From contig JNEM01007219.1 in assembly GCA_000697335.1 (NCBI GenBank), positions 1-30,337 on the forward strand: a stretch of 30,337 nt of DNA. Direction: 5' to 3'. How positions within the stretch are numbered: the first letter of the stretch is position 1; each line of letters begins with the position of its first letter. Of this stretch, positions 1-9,850 are shown in pieces. Under the pieces are notes generated by a model, which saw only the letters and a program-made list of their open reading frames with translations, had not been told where the DNA came from and made no database searches. The position numbers were made by a program, and so were the translations under genes. The DNA is from Conidiobolus incongruus B7586 (taxonomy: Eukaryota; Entomophthoromycota; Entomophthoromycetes; Entomophthorales; Conidiobolaceae).

Positions 1-3000
1 AGTTTATCAATATTAATAACTTTTTATAATAATCTTAAATATAAAAATTTATCTATTTAGCTTTAATTAATATATCATTATATTTCAATATAATAAGTAT
101 TTTTTAATATAATTAATATTAATTAAAATAATATGATTTTATAAAACAAAATTTATCAACAATTAGAGCTTTTAAATATATAAGATAAATATATATCATT
201 AAAATGATTATTGTAATAAGTATCTATTTATAAATATAATACTTGTTAGAATTTATCTAAAGGTTATTTTATTTTAACTTATAACTCGGATTTATATTTT
301 GATAAAGAGTTAATTAAAAATTTCTATTATATCAATTATAATAAGTTCATTTTATAATAATAACTTAATAAGACCTCAAATATAATTATTTTAGTTTTTT
401 TTTCAAACTTTTGTTAAATTATAAGTTATTTTTTTTATTTTTTTGTTTAATTCAACAAAGTTTGGATATTTAAATATTTTATATATTATATATTTAATGT
501 ATGATTAAATTGATTTTTTTTTATTAATAAAAAAATATTTTTCAATATAACTTTTTATTCTATAGATTAAAAAATTATAGTAAAAATTAATCTTTAAAAT
601 TTTGATAAATTATGAATAATATACTTTTTAGCTTTAAAAACATAGATCTATTGATAAATGGTAATTTTGAATAAACTATTATTTTTATGAGTTTTTGCAA
701 ATTTTTAATAATATTTGAGGATTTGTAATTAAAAATTAGTACTACCAAAATAAAACCATTTTAAATTATTATTAAATATAAACAAAATTTAATATAATCT
801 TAAATTTGATAAAAATATTATAATGAAAAATTATTAATATATTATTCAATAATATCAATTATATTACATATTCTGAATATCATATATTTTTTCAATCTAA
901 TAATAAACTTAAAAGTCAATAATCAAAAAACTTATTATATTATTTTTTAAACTAATAATAAGTTAAAAAATAACAATATAAATTAAATCTTCAAATTATA
1001 ATATATTTTAAATAATTTCTTTAGTTATTAATTAATTTACTCATTAATATAAAACTAGTTAAAAATTATTTTTTTAATTAATTTATAAATATTAATAATT
1101 TCAAAAGATAAATAGTTAAATATTAAGGCCAAATAAGTATAAATTGATTACAGACTTAGGTAACCTTATATAATATTTATAAAAAATGTTGATAATATGA
1201 AATATTATCATTATTGTTAAAATTTTATAACCAAACCCTAATTTTTCCCCAATATGAGTCTTAAACATTTATAAAAGTAATTTAACAAAAATTTCAAACT
1301 ATATAATATTAAATATAACTTGATTAAAAATAAAGATAGAATAATACTACTTTCTTTAAATATATTAGATATAGATTCACCAAATAATTAATTCCATATT
1401 ATAATTGTTTTTTTTTAAAATCTTAAATAAAAGTTTATATTATTCTACTTGACAATAGTCAATATAGTTTATTAATATAAAAATAAATATTCCATTTAAA
1501 ATATAATCTTTAAGTAAATTAGGTATTTATAGTTTATTAGATAATATAAAATTAACAATCAAATGATAATAAATACAAAAAGGGTTTATTAATAAAGAAT
1601 AGTGTCTTCAAATCAATTAGTAATTGATACCTCAATTTAGATAGTTAAATTAGTTTGTTCTTAATAAAAGAATTAGTGTGCATTTAATTACTATATAATT
1701 AATAATAATAAGTAAATAGATTAATAAGGAAACTATATTATAATATTAATTAATATAAAAATAAAAATTTGAATAATCATTGTATCGTATTGATATACTA
1801 AAGTTCACTAATATATTTGTAAAAAATAATATTTTCATAACAAAACAATTAATGTTAATATATTTATAAATATTCTCTTTCTTATTTAATATTTAATTTA
1901 TTAAAATATAATAGTATATTTGAATTTTCAGAGATTATAAATTACTTATCCAATTTTCAAATATTTTTTTTTATATCTATAATAATAAAATTTAAATATA
2001 TTTGTATATCATTATTATAATAGCTTGACTATATTCAATGATAATCAAGTTTAAAGTTTAATTTAAATTTAATATCATATATATAAATATATATCATAAT
2101 TTTTACTTTTATTATTTAATCACTATACTATTAGACTTAATTGAATTTTATAAATTATTAAATCAAATAAATACTGTTATTTAAAATATGATAAAAAACT
2201 GATTTTCTTGATTTTTATCAAAATTTAGTATTAAATAAAAATATATTCAATTGGGATAATTAAACTTAATTTGTTACGACTTTTATATTTAAATCAAATC
2301 AAATAATTCAATTTTAAGCTTATTGATAAAAATGAAGTAACTTATTCATATAATAAAAGATATATTTTAATAATTTATTTATAATATCTAACTAATAATA
2401 TAGTAAGTGAATAATAATAATCAAGGGCAAAGAAAACTGATTTCCTAATATTTTAAGGAAATATGAAAACTTAATACTTGAGTATTAAAGGATTAATTAG
2501 AAATAATAAATATTTATTAATATTTAAGCCTTGTTGGATTAAGTTTTGAATAATATATTTATATTAAATAATAACAAAAGAAAATTCTATACATAATTTT
2601 GAGATGTATGTATAATTAATAATAATGAATACTTTATATTTACAAGCATGAATCAATATAGTATATTTATCCATCATAAATTTTTTTTATTATATTAAGG
2701 TTTATTTAAATAATTCTATTATTGATATAAAATATTATAATAATAAATTATTAAAAATAATATTATATTATATAAATAAATATTAAATTATACTATATTT
2801 TATTAAATTAATTAAATATAGTTATATTTAATAAAGATAGTAATATCTAATTATATTACTTGGTAAAAAATAAAGATAAATTATAATTTCATAGCTATTA
2901 TATTAGTTAATTTAAAGATTTAAATTAAATATTTTGATATTTTGGTTGAATATTAGTACTAAAAACTTAAGTGTATTAATATACTATCTAATATAATATG

Positions 3001-3063
3001 GTATGATATGATATGATTTAATATAATATATGTTTATTTTTATAAGGTGAGGAGATTGATATA
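1..3063. other. Long AT-rich stretch, no gene seen
   Basis: No reading frame or RNA gene could be supported here. The sequence is extremely AT-rich and almost free of CpG, with only isolated examples near 285, 1785 and 2278. Two small hairpins lie next to each other: arms ATTTCCT/AGGAAAT at 2440-2462, and TTAATACT/AGTATTAA at 2471-2488. A short degenerate ATATG repeat lies near 2995-3018. The stretch resembles the decayed transposon zones elsewhere in the window, so it may be very old transposon debris, but no protein family or terminal repeats could be recognised. Confidence 0.5.
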
Positions 3064-4035
3064 TTAAACTGTCAGTAGCAATTTTCCAGTATTTTTACCA
3101 CTTTCTAAATCAGTATGGGCTTTCTTAATTTCGTTGAAAGAATAAATCTTGTAAATGTTTTCGGGAATTACCCCATGTTTGTGTAATTTGAATAATTCAT
3201 TTGACCAATGCTCAAATTCTTCTTGAGTTTCAATGAATCCAGATAAAGTTGTACTCATTAGTCTAATATTCTTAGCTGATAATTTGGAAATTTTCACAGG
3301 ATCAACAGGACCGCTGATATTTCCAAAACTGACCAAAGTTCCTAGTCTTCTAATACTAGCTAAGCTGGCCTCGAATGTGGTTTTTCCTACACTGTCAAAT
3401 ATGGCATGAGCTCCAAGATTATTTGTGATTTCGTTAACTCTTTTAGCAATATCTTCGACTTTATAATTAATGATATGATGGGCACCAGCTTTGCGAGCAA
3501 TTTCAGCTTTTTCAGCACTAGAAGTGGTACCAATGACAGTGGCACCAAAATGATTAGCAAGTCTGACCAATTGTTGACCAGTACCACCTGCAGCAGCATG
3601 AATTAGAACATAGTCATTTTTCTTGATTTTATAAGACTCTTGAACCATGGTAAGTGCAGTTAATCCTTGTAGCAAAATAGCAGCGGCAATTTCGAAAGAA
3701 ATAGAATTAGGAATCTTCGCTACACGAAACCTTGGTACTAAATTATATTCACTATAAGAACCAGGCCAGACATATACGACACGATCCCCGATTGAAAGAT
3801 CATGAACCTTGGAACCATAAGCTTCAACGATTCCTGCAGCTTCCATTCCTAGAGTGCCAGGAAGTGGGATGGGGTAAAGGCCGGAGCGATGATAAATATC
3901 GATATAATTGACACCAATTACTTGATTTTTGATAAGGACTTGATTGGGACCTGGAGTTGGTTTAGTCAAATTGACATATTTCAACGCATCAATATCACCA
4001 GTTTTTTCAATTTGGATAGCTTGATAAGTGCTCAT
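3064..4035 (-). CDS. ZTA1: Zta1-like NADPH:quinone oxidoreductase (zeta-crystallin family)
   Basis: This single-exon gene encodes 323 residues, the usual length for the zeta-crystallin/QOR branch of the medium-chain dehydrogenase/reductase superfamily. The family reduces quinones with NADPH by one-electron transfer; the yeast member also binds AU-rich RNA. The N-terminal GroES-like fold carries the QOR hallmark GVNYIDIYHRSGLYP at residues 41-55. The Rossmann domain has LLQGLTA at 121-127 and the nucleotide-binding turn AAAGGTGQ at 147-154, with Thr where Val is common. There are no zinc-ligand cysteine clusters, as expected for zinc-free QORs. The start ATG gives MSTYQAI, a typical beginning. 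No targeting peptide is obvious, so it is probably cytosolic. The gene is isolated, with AT-rich DNA on both sides. The family is certain; orthology to yeast ZTA1 is an inference. Confidence 0.9.
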   Translation of the reverse strand: MSTYQAIQIEKTGDIDALKYVNLTKPTPGPNQVLIKNQVIGVNYIDIYHRSGLYPIPLPGTLGMEAAGIVEAYGSKVHDLSIGDRVVYVWPGSYSEYNLVPRFRVAKIPNSISFEIAAAILLQGLTALTMVQESYKIKKNDYVLIHAAAGGTGQQLVRLANHFGATVIGTTSSAEKAEIARKAGAHHIINYKVEDIAKRVNEITNNLGAHAIFDSVGKTTFEASLASIRRLGTLVSFGNISGPVDPVKISKLSAKNIRLMSTTLSGFIETQEEFEHWSNELFKLHKHGVIPENIYKIYSFNEIKKAHTDLESGKNTGKLLLTV

Positions 4036-6243
4036 TTCAATTCTTTAACTTAATATATTAATTATATCGTTTCCATTCTTTTAATTCTTTATATAGACAT
4101 TATGAATTGCACCGATCTTGAAGTTGCTGAATAATAAATATATTGAATAAACCATATCCATCTTAAAATTTAGCCACATTTACTCTGATCTCTTGATATT
4201 TTTTCCAACTAAGTAAATTAGCAGTATTTTAAAATCTTCACTATCAATAAGACTAATATAATATAATTAATAATTCACTCAATAGTTTTTCATTTTTATT
4301 TCTCGGGTAAAAATATAAATGAAAATGAAAATTATACATTATCTTTTTTATAAATTCTATAATTAATAATTTATAAAAGACGGGAAAATATTATTATTAG
4401 TTTACAGTGCACTTTAAAATCATAACAACAATGACTATCTTTTTAAATATATTTCATTATTCAACTTTATGAGTTTAATTGATATTTTCTCAGGATCTAA
4501 ATATAGTTATTTCCACTAATTCATCAAGATTTTATTTAATAATTCTCCCACATAAAAAATATTTGAAAATTCTCAAATTATTTGGTAAACAGTGTGAAAG
4601 TAATTATAGTTGATTTTAAAATTATTATCCAAATGGAGTAATAAGCGAAAAGCTAGATCATTTCATTGTACTACATGTAAAAATTTAAAATTAATGAATT
4701 ATAATAGTAGTAAATATATATTATATATTATCAACTCAAAATTTTTTTTTCTTAATTCTGCTTGAATTTATTTTTATTGATCAATATGTTATAAATTTTA
4801 TACTGTTTATTTTTTACATTTAAGACAAGCTAAGAGGGTAAAAATATTCATACTAAATAAACAAAAAAATAAAATAGTCGAAATTCAATAGTAATTGACC
4901 TTAGTGTTTAATTTTTATTGAAAATTTAATCAGAATCAATAAAAAATAATTTACAAAAGTTGGTGATATTTTTTACATATTAAATATAATAATATAATAT
5001 ATGTGTATATTAAATATTTTTACATTTAAGTTCATGTTCAGATAATAGAGAATTATTTTGAATATATCTGTTGAAAGCACTAGAGCTTGGCATATACATA
5101 ATTATATATAGTCACTTTCAATAGTTAAGTATCCCAAAGTATTCACGAAAATTAATTTTTATTGCAATATATAGCAACAAATTATAATTAATTAAATGTA
5201 TGTATTTGACTAGACGGCAGTGGAATAGTATTATCAAAAGTTTTGGTTTACAATACATGAAACTGTTAATAAATATATTTGGTGATTCTCTTAAATACAA
5301 ATTAGTGTATATTAAATAAGATGATGAGAAGATAGTAAATATTCACTGATAATTAGGAAATGATGATTTGCAAAGATATATTATGATAGATTTTAACTTT
5401 GGGTATATTTATAATGTTAATAAATAGAATTATGATCTTTGATTGAAAATCAATATAATAAAACCAATTAGATAAATTTGATATCAATATATCTGCCAAA
5501 TTTAATCTATCAATCATATATCAACACTATTGTGAAAAAATTTATACAATAACAGTTTTTGAATAAATTACAATGATGTTTAAAATCGAATAATAATTTA
5601 AATGATATTTGTGATATATTATTTTATCTACTGATTGCTCGATTTAAAATAATATTACAAAAGTATCAAGTAATTAAAATAAAAATATTAGATATTATAA
5701 ATTTGTAGGTATTAAAATATTCTAAAAAATATAATTTCTTTAAAGCTCCAGTAATTAAACTACGTTAGTTAAGGAATCAAGGTTTTAATTACACTTGATA
5801 ACTTCCAAAGAGTTTAATATTCATAGATTGTGAATTCTCAGATTAACACCCAGAAATATATCACACAAGGGAAATCGACAGGGCTGTATTTGGTCATTAT
5901 TCACTGCCAAATTTATATCAACAACATCAGTAGTAATATTCTATAAAATTAGCTCAACTTGACTCGGGCTTGACTAATGTGACTGTAGTCAGCAAATTGT
6001 ATATTTGTTACTCTGAATATACTTGTTTTAATAATTTAAATACTCTAATAATTATGTTAAAATGTTTGAAATTATACTTAACATTAAATTGGGATTATCA
6101 TTAAAAAATACACCTCTTATTATTGGAATAAAAAATTAAAAAAAAATATGTTAACAATGATCACAAGTAAAAAATAAAAAATTAAATATTTGATTGTCAA
6201 GGATTAAAATATTGTCAATAATATTTGTATGAAAAAAAAAGAA
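4036..6243. other. Intergenic stretch, no gene seen
   Basis: This lies between the quinone oxidoreductase start and tRNA-Ala(AGC). No supported coding sequence was found. About 5740-6000 is less AT-rich than its surroundings, with some CpG and more complex sequence. It has no long reading frame on either strand and no recognisable protein or RNA. It could hold a non-coding RNA or an old gene remnant. The part just upstream of 4035 must hold the promoter of the oxidoreductase gene, but no specific element stands out. Confidence 0.5.
6232..6240 (-). terminator. RNA polymerase III terminator of tRNA-Ala(AGC)
   Basis: Nine A on the plus strand, so nine T on the coding strand, begin 3 nt after the tRNA 3' end. 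This is a strong Pol III stop signal. Confidence 0.85.
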
Positions 6244-6316
6244 TGGAGAATCGGGGTATCGATCCCCGTGCCTCTCGCATGCTAAGCGAGCGCTCTACCA
6301 TTTGAGCTAATTCCCC
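6244..6316 (-). tRNA. tRNA-Ala, anticodon AGC
   Basis: This is a 73-nt cloverleaf without intron. The acceptor stem GGGGAAT/ATTCTCC pairs fully with one G-U, followed by discriminator A. The anticodon stem CTCGC/GCGAG closes the loop TTAGCAT, giving anticodon AGC (read as IGC after editing) for alanine GCU/GCC codons. The G-U pair at position 3 of the acceptor stem matches the alanine identity element. The T arm is CGGGG-ATCGATA-CCCCG, with A rather than T at position 54. From memory, plant tRNA-Ala genes share this T loop, so it is probably not damage. The body is nearly identical to tRNA-Ala(TGC) at 16627-16699. Confidence 0.95.
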
Positions 6317-6802
6317 ATACAAATCGTGTAACTTCATTTCCACAAATTCGATTATCTTCTAAGCTTTCATTTCTCTTTCAATATTTATTCATTCAAATTT
6401 TCCACTCAAAAATATTTAATTCCTTCTCATTTTTACTCATTTCCTAATATTCATTTAGTTTTTATATATTGTTTCTTTAACCCTTTTCATTCTTTAATCA
6501 ATTCCTTACATTTTTATTATAACGTAATGTCCATTCAACTAAAATTTTTACTTTTCAACTTATATTTTATTCCATTATTTAATACAATTTTGATTTTTTC
6601 AAAAATTTTAAACCAATACCACAATTTTTGAAAATCAAGATAAAATCAATCTGAAACCAATTACATTAAATTTATTAATCTGATAAAATTTAAAAAATAT
6701 CAATCTATCAAATTTGGAATAAAATTTTCAAAATTAAATGATATTATTATTTCAAAATTAGAATCTCAAACTCAATTTTAGAATTGATATGGAAAAGCTA
6801 TC
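6317..6802. other. Intergenic stretch between tRNA-Ala(AGC) and the PIF/Harbinger element
   Basis: This is AT-rich non-coding DNA upstream of the tRNA gene. The last CpG before the transposon is at 6523-6524. Nothing else could be recognised. Confidence 0.5.
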
Positions 6803-6825
6803 AATGGGCCAACTCAAATCTGTCC
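6803..6825 (+). repeat. Left target duplication and terminal inverted repeat of the PIF/Harbinger element
   Basis: AAT at 6803-6805 is the target duplication. 6806-6825 is the left inverted repeat, matching the right one base for base. Similarity continues weakly inward: the left arm TTTCCAATTTTCAGTTT resembles the reverse complement of the right arm, with small gaps. Confidence 0.9.
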
Positions 6826-7294
6826 CACTTTTTCCAATTTTCAGTTTGACCAATTTTGGTTTTTGAAAAAATTAGTCACCCAGCCAAAAAAATCAAAAAA
6901 ATTAGTCATAAAAAAATAGCTTACCAATTTTTTTGATTCATAAAATCCACCTGTTTTCTCCTATAAACTATGAAAATAAAGCTAAAAGTATATCATTGCA
7001 TTTCACAGCAATGTGACTTTATTCTATATTAATTAAACAACTTTTATTTTGTGTTGAATATCACATAAATTTATTAACAAAAACACTACTTTTAAGCTTT
7101 ATCTTGTTTTTTCTCTTATGTCATCTATTATTAATACTAGTAACAACAATAAAAACTCCCTTGAACTATATTTAATAGAAGTTATACTTAATTAGTTAAG
7201 GTAAGAAGAAAACTATAAATCTTGGTGTTCTAATAAGTTAAATGCTTCTTTTCAAATATACAACTTTATCCCTATTTTAAAAGGAATAAATTAC

Positions 7295-7501
7295 TTGAAG
7301 TTAAGAAAAAAACTTGATAAAATATTTAATCATGTAAAAACTCTCATTCACAAATTTAAAGCTGCTGAACAAGTTCTAATAAGTAAACAATGTAGTAGAA
7401 ATAGTCTTTTATTTACAATAGTTAATATTATTATAACACAAGATAATTTAATTTTTAAAGCTTCTAATATAGCTTTTATAGCTTTTTCATTACATAACTA
7501 A
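7295..7501 (+). pseudogene. Unidentified open stretch inside the Harbinger element, possible second-ORF relic
   Basis: A frame of 68 codons without stops runs on the plus strand inside the transposon, between the left end and the transposase relic. PIF/Harbinger elements often carry a second gene for a Myb/SANT-like DNA-binding protein, usually in this position. The translation (KLDKIFNHVKTLIHKFKAAE and onward) does not resemble that domain in any way I can defend. The opposite strand has a comparably open frame there (AIKAILEALKIKLSCVI). It may be a relic of the second gene on either strand, or chance in AT-rich DNA. Confidence 0.25.
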
Positions 7502-8059
7502 TTTTACTGTGAGGAATTAAATATTTTAAATAATAAAGAATAAAGTAGTAACTTTTACCTTTAGTTATTTTCTTTAAGTGAAAGCTTTAAAAGTATAAGA
7601 AACAATATAAGAAAAAAGAAAAGTACTTAATTTTCTTTTTTCTTTAAGATTATTAAAGAAAACATACAAAAGTAAAATAAAATCTCAAAACAATAGATTA
7701 AGATATATTAACTATAAGAAGAATATTAGTTATAACTGTTAGAACAATAATAATTTTTAATAGAAAAACTTTTATAATTAATATAAAAGAATTTTAAAAA
7801 AAGTAATTAGTTTATATAATTTTTATTATTAAACAAAATATAATCAAAAGAATATATTTAAAATAGTTAACTAAGTGTTAATTTGTGATAACATTACTAT
7901 TTGTGATTTATTTAATTTAATAAGGTTATTATGTATATTGATTATATTTTGTTTATTATTATTAACATTAATATTTTCATTAGTTTTTTTCAATTCCTTT
8001 TTTTAAATTATAATTTTATTTATTAAAAAAAATAAAGTTGTAAAGAAAAGCAGTTGTAT

Positions 8060-9139
8060 ATATAAATATAGTAACAAATTAATAAGCTTTTGTATTTTGT
8101 ATATAATAAGGTAATAACCTTAAACAAAGAAAAATAGCTTTCTAGATACTAAAAGTTTTTTCTACTACAGATTACCTTTTATTATATACAATATTAAATT
8201 CTTCTATTCTTTACTTTATAAAAGGAAAAGTAGCTTCAATCTAATTTCTTTGAAATAAAATAACTATAAATTTATTATTAACATAACTTATAAAAAATAC
8301 AAATTAAGTATATTTATTTACTATTGATAATAAATTAAATTAAATATAAAACAATTATATTATTTATTATTATCTACAAGAATATATTTTCCTTGTTTAA
8401 AGTATTTTTTTAATTCATTGAATAATTTAGATACTTTTAAAATACTAGAGTTATAATATATTTTAGGTTTCCTAGACTTAAAATATATAAATTTATTTAA
8501 AGATAATATAATAGTTATATATTAAAGGTTGTGTATGTTTTTTCTATTGTAATATAACTATATGTGAAATATAAACTAATCTTCAAGTATAATATAACTA
8601 CCATTTAAGTAACTAATATAATTATTAAAGGGGGGTTGTTTTAAATAAGATTCTTTTATATTATAATAATTTTCTAGCTAAACTATTTAATCTTCTAGTT
8701 TTTCTCTAATAGAATATATTATTCTTTTAGTGTATAAAATAACAATTCCTTTTTTTATTCAGAACTTTTCAGCTATATCTTTTAAACATGCTTTTTTGTG
8801 ATTTAGTTGGTAAAGTATAACTGCTAACTGAGTTTCTAAAAGTGTTTGTTTTCTTTAATAAGAAGAAATAAAGTTTATATATAATTGTAAAATATTAGCA
8901 AGTTGGAAAAACTTGGCCCTTGGCATCTTCATCCATCTTTTAAAATCATTTTCTTCAAAAGGAAGTTTACATATAGACTACTGTAGCAAGTATAGTGTAT
9001 ATAACAAGTGTAGAGATATATATCTTGAGGTTTTTAATTCATATAATAATCTTAAAATTGCTGGATCATTTATATTCTTATTAAAGTTAACTATAATAAG
9101 GGTAATAAAGAACTCTACTGTTTCTTTTGTGCTAGGCAT
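8060..9139 (-). pseudogene. Decayed PIF/Harbinger (DDE_Tnp_4) transposase
   Basis: The relic begins with an ATG at 9139 (MPSTKETVEFF). One frame can be followed for 254 codons to 8377 with no length change, although it is crossed by eight stops. Family landmarks appear in order: DFKRWMKMPRAKFF, then the helix-turn-helix region QLAVILYQLNHKKACLKDIA and VILYTKRIIYSIREKLED, LNGSYIIL where active proteins read VDGT-I-L, YYNRKNIHNL, YYNSSILKVSKLF where they read HDS, and YFKQGKYILVDN. Another block in a different frame near 8168-8100, SVVEKTFSILKSYFSLFK, matches the conserved segment with the catalytic Glu, which is kept. The frame change before this block could be an old intron or a deletion. Both catalytic Asp positions read Asn. 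Family patterns are from memory. Confidence 0.8.
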
Positions 9140-9334
9140 AACAAAAAAATAAAACTAGTGAAGTGATTTTGATGAATACTATATATTTTTTAGTTTGAGA
9201 AGAGGAATACTTGATTATTAATTATTTTAAGACTTTAGAGTTAATTATAGGAAAACATCACTGAATTTTCTTTTTGGGACACATTTGAGCACATTTTTAA
9301 CATTTTTCGAAAAAATCAGGAAAATTAGGAATCA

Positions 9335-9357
9335 GGACAGATTTGAGTTGGCCCAAT
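9335..9357 (-). repeat. Right terminal inverted repeat and target duplication of the PIF/Harbinger element
   Basis: 9335-9354 is the exact reverse complement of 6806-6825. 9355-9357 is AAT, repeating the three bases before the left end. A subterminal direct copy of the core, GGGACACATTTGAG at 9276-9289, compares with GGACAGATTTGAG at 9335-9347. It may have been a transposase or Myb-protein binding site. Confidence 0.9.
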
Positions 9358-9850
9358 ATTTTGGAAAGATTTAAATATATATATATCATAGGATTTTATT
9401 TGAATTGATTCAAAAACTAGATAATACATTCTTTTAATATTATATTCTTCAAAAATCTAATATTTATTAATTTCCAAAACCAAGGGAAAAAATTAAGATG
9501 AAATTCATATTAAAAAAATAGTTAATCCAATCCCATAATTTTAAATTGATTAACTAGCTAATGCGAACTGGATATCAATCAATCAATCCAATATAAATCC
9601 AACAAATTCACCGATTTCCAAGTTTAAAAAATTGATTCAACTATCTTACCACAAGAAAATATAAGGATCATAGTCTAATAATATTATTATGATAGTTGAT
9701 ATTTTATTATAATTGTTAATTAATTTATTTTTTAGTTAACCCTTCTTTATTACATTAATATTATTATTTGATATTACCAACTTTCAATCCAAATTATAAA
9801 TCTTTTTAAAATAGAAATTTATTTAGTGTAAACTCTCAAACTATAAGCAT
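9358..9850. other. Intergenic stretch upstream of the MDM31-like gene
   Basis: This is AT-rich DNA with no reading frame. It must hold the promoter and 5' leader of the gene starting at 9851. Nothing specific could be recognised. Confidence 0.5.

Larger units (their letters stand above)
6806..9354 (-). mobile_element. PIF/Harbinger DNA transposon, structurally complete but dead
   Basis: The element is 2,549 bp long. It is bounded by perfect 20-bp terminal inverted repeats, GGGCCAACTCAAATCTGTCC at 6806-6825 and its reverse complement at 9335-9354. Both ends are flanked by the same 3 bp, AAT (6803-6805 and 9355-9357), which fits the 3-bp AT-rich target duplication of PIF/Harbinger elements. 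It carries a minus-strand relic of a DDE_Tnp_4-type transposase (about 9139-8060). A second possible relic frame, 7295-7501, cannot be identified. A 14-bp subterminal copy of the repeat core lies at 9276-9289. Only one CpG occurs inside, near the right end (9308-9309). The perfect repeats and duplication show that the insertion is whole, while the many in-frame stops show it is inactive. The superfamily call rests on the protein pattern recalled from the family, the GGGCC-type ends and the 3-bp duplication. Confidence 0.88.

Noticed and set aside
5118-5300. 60-codon minus-strand frame in the intergenic region
   Set aside because: Its composition is that of AT-rich noise (Ile, Leu, Tyr, Asn) and it resembles nothing known.
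8913-9152. 79-codon plus-strand frame in the Harbinger element
   Set aside because: It is antisense to the N-terminal part of the transposase relic, which carries the recognisable motifs.
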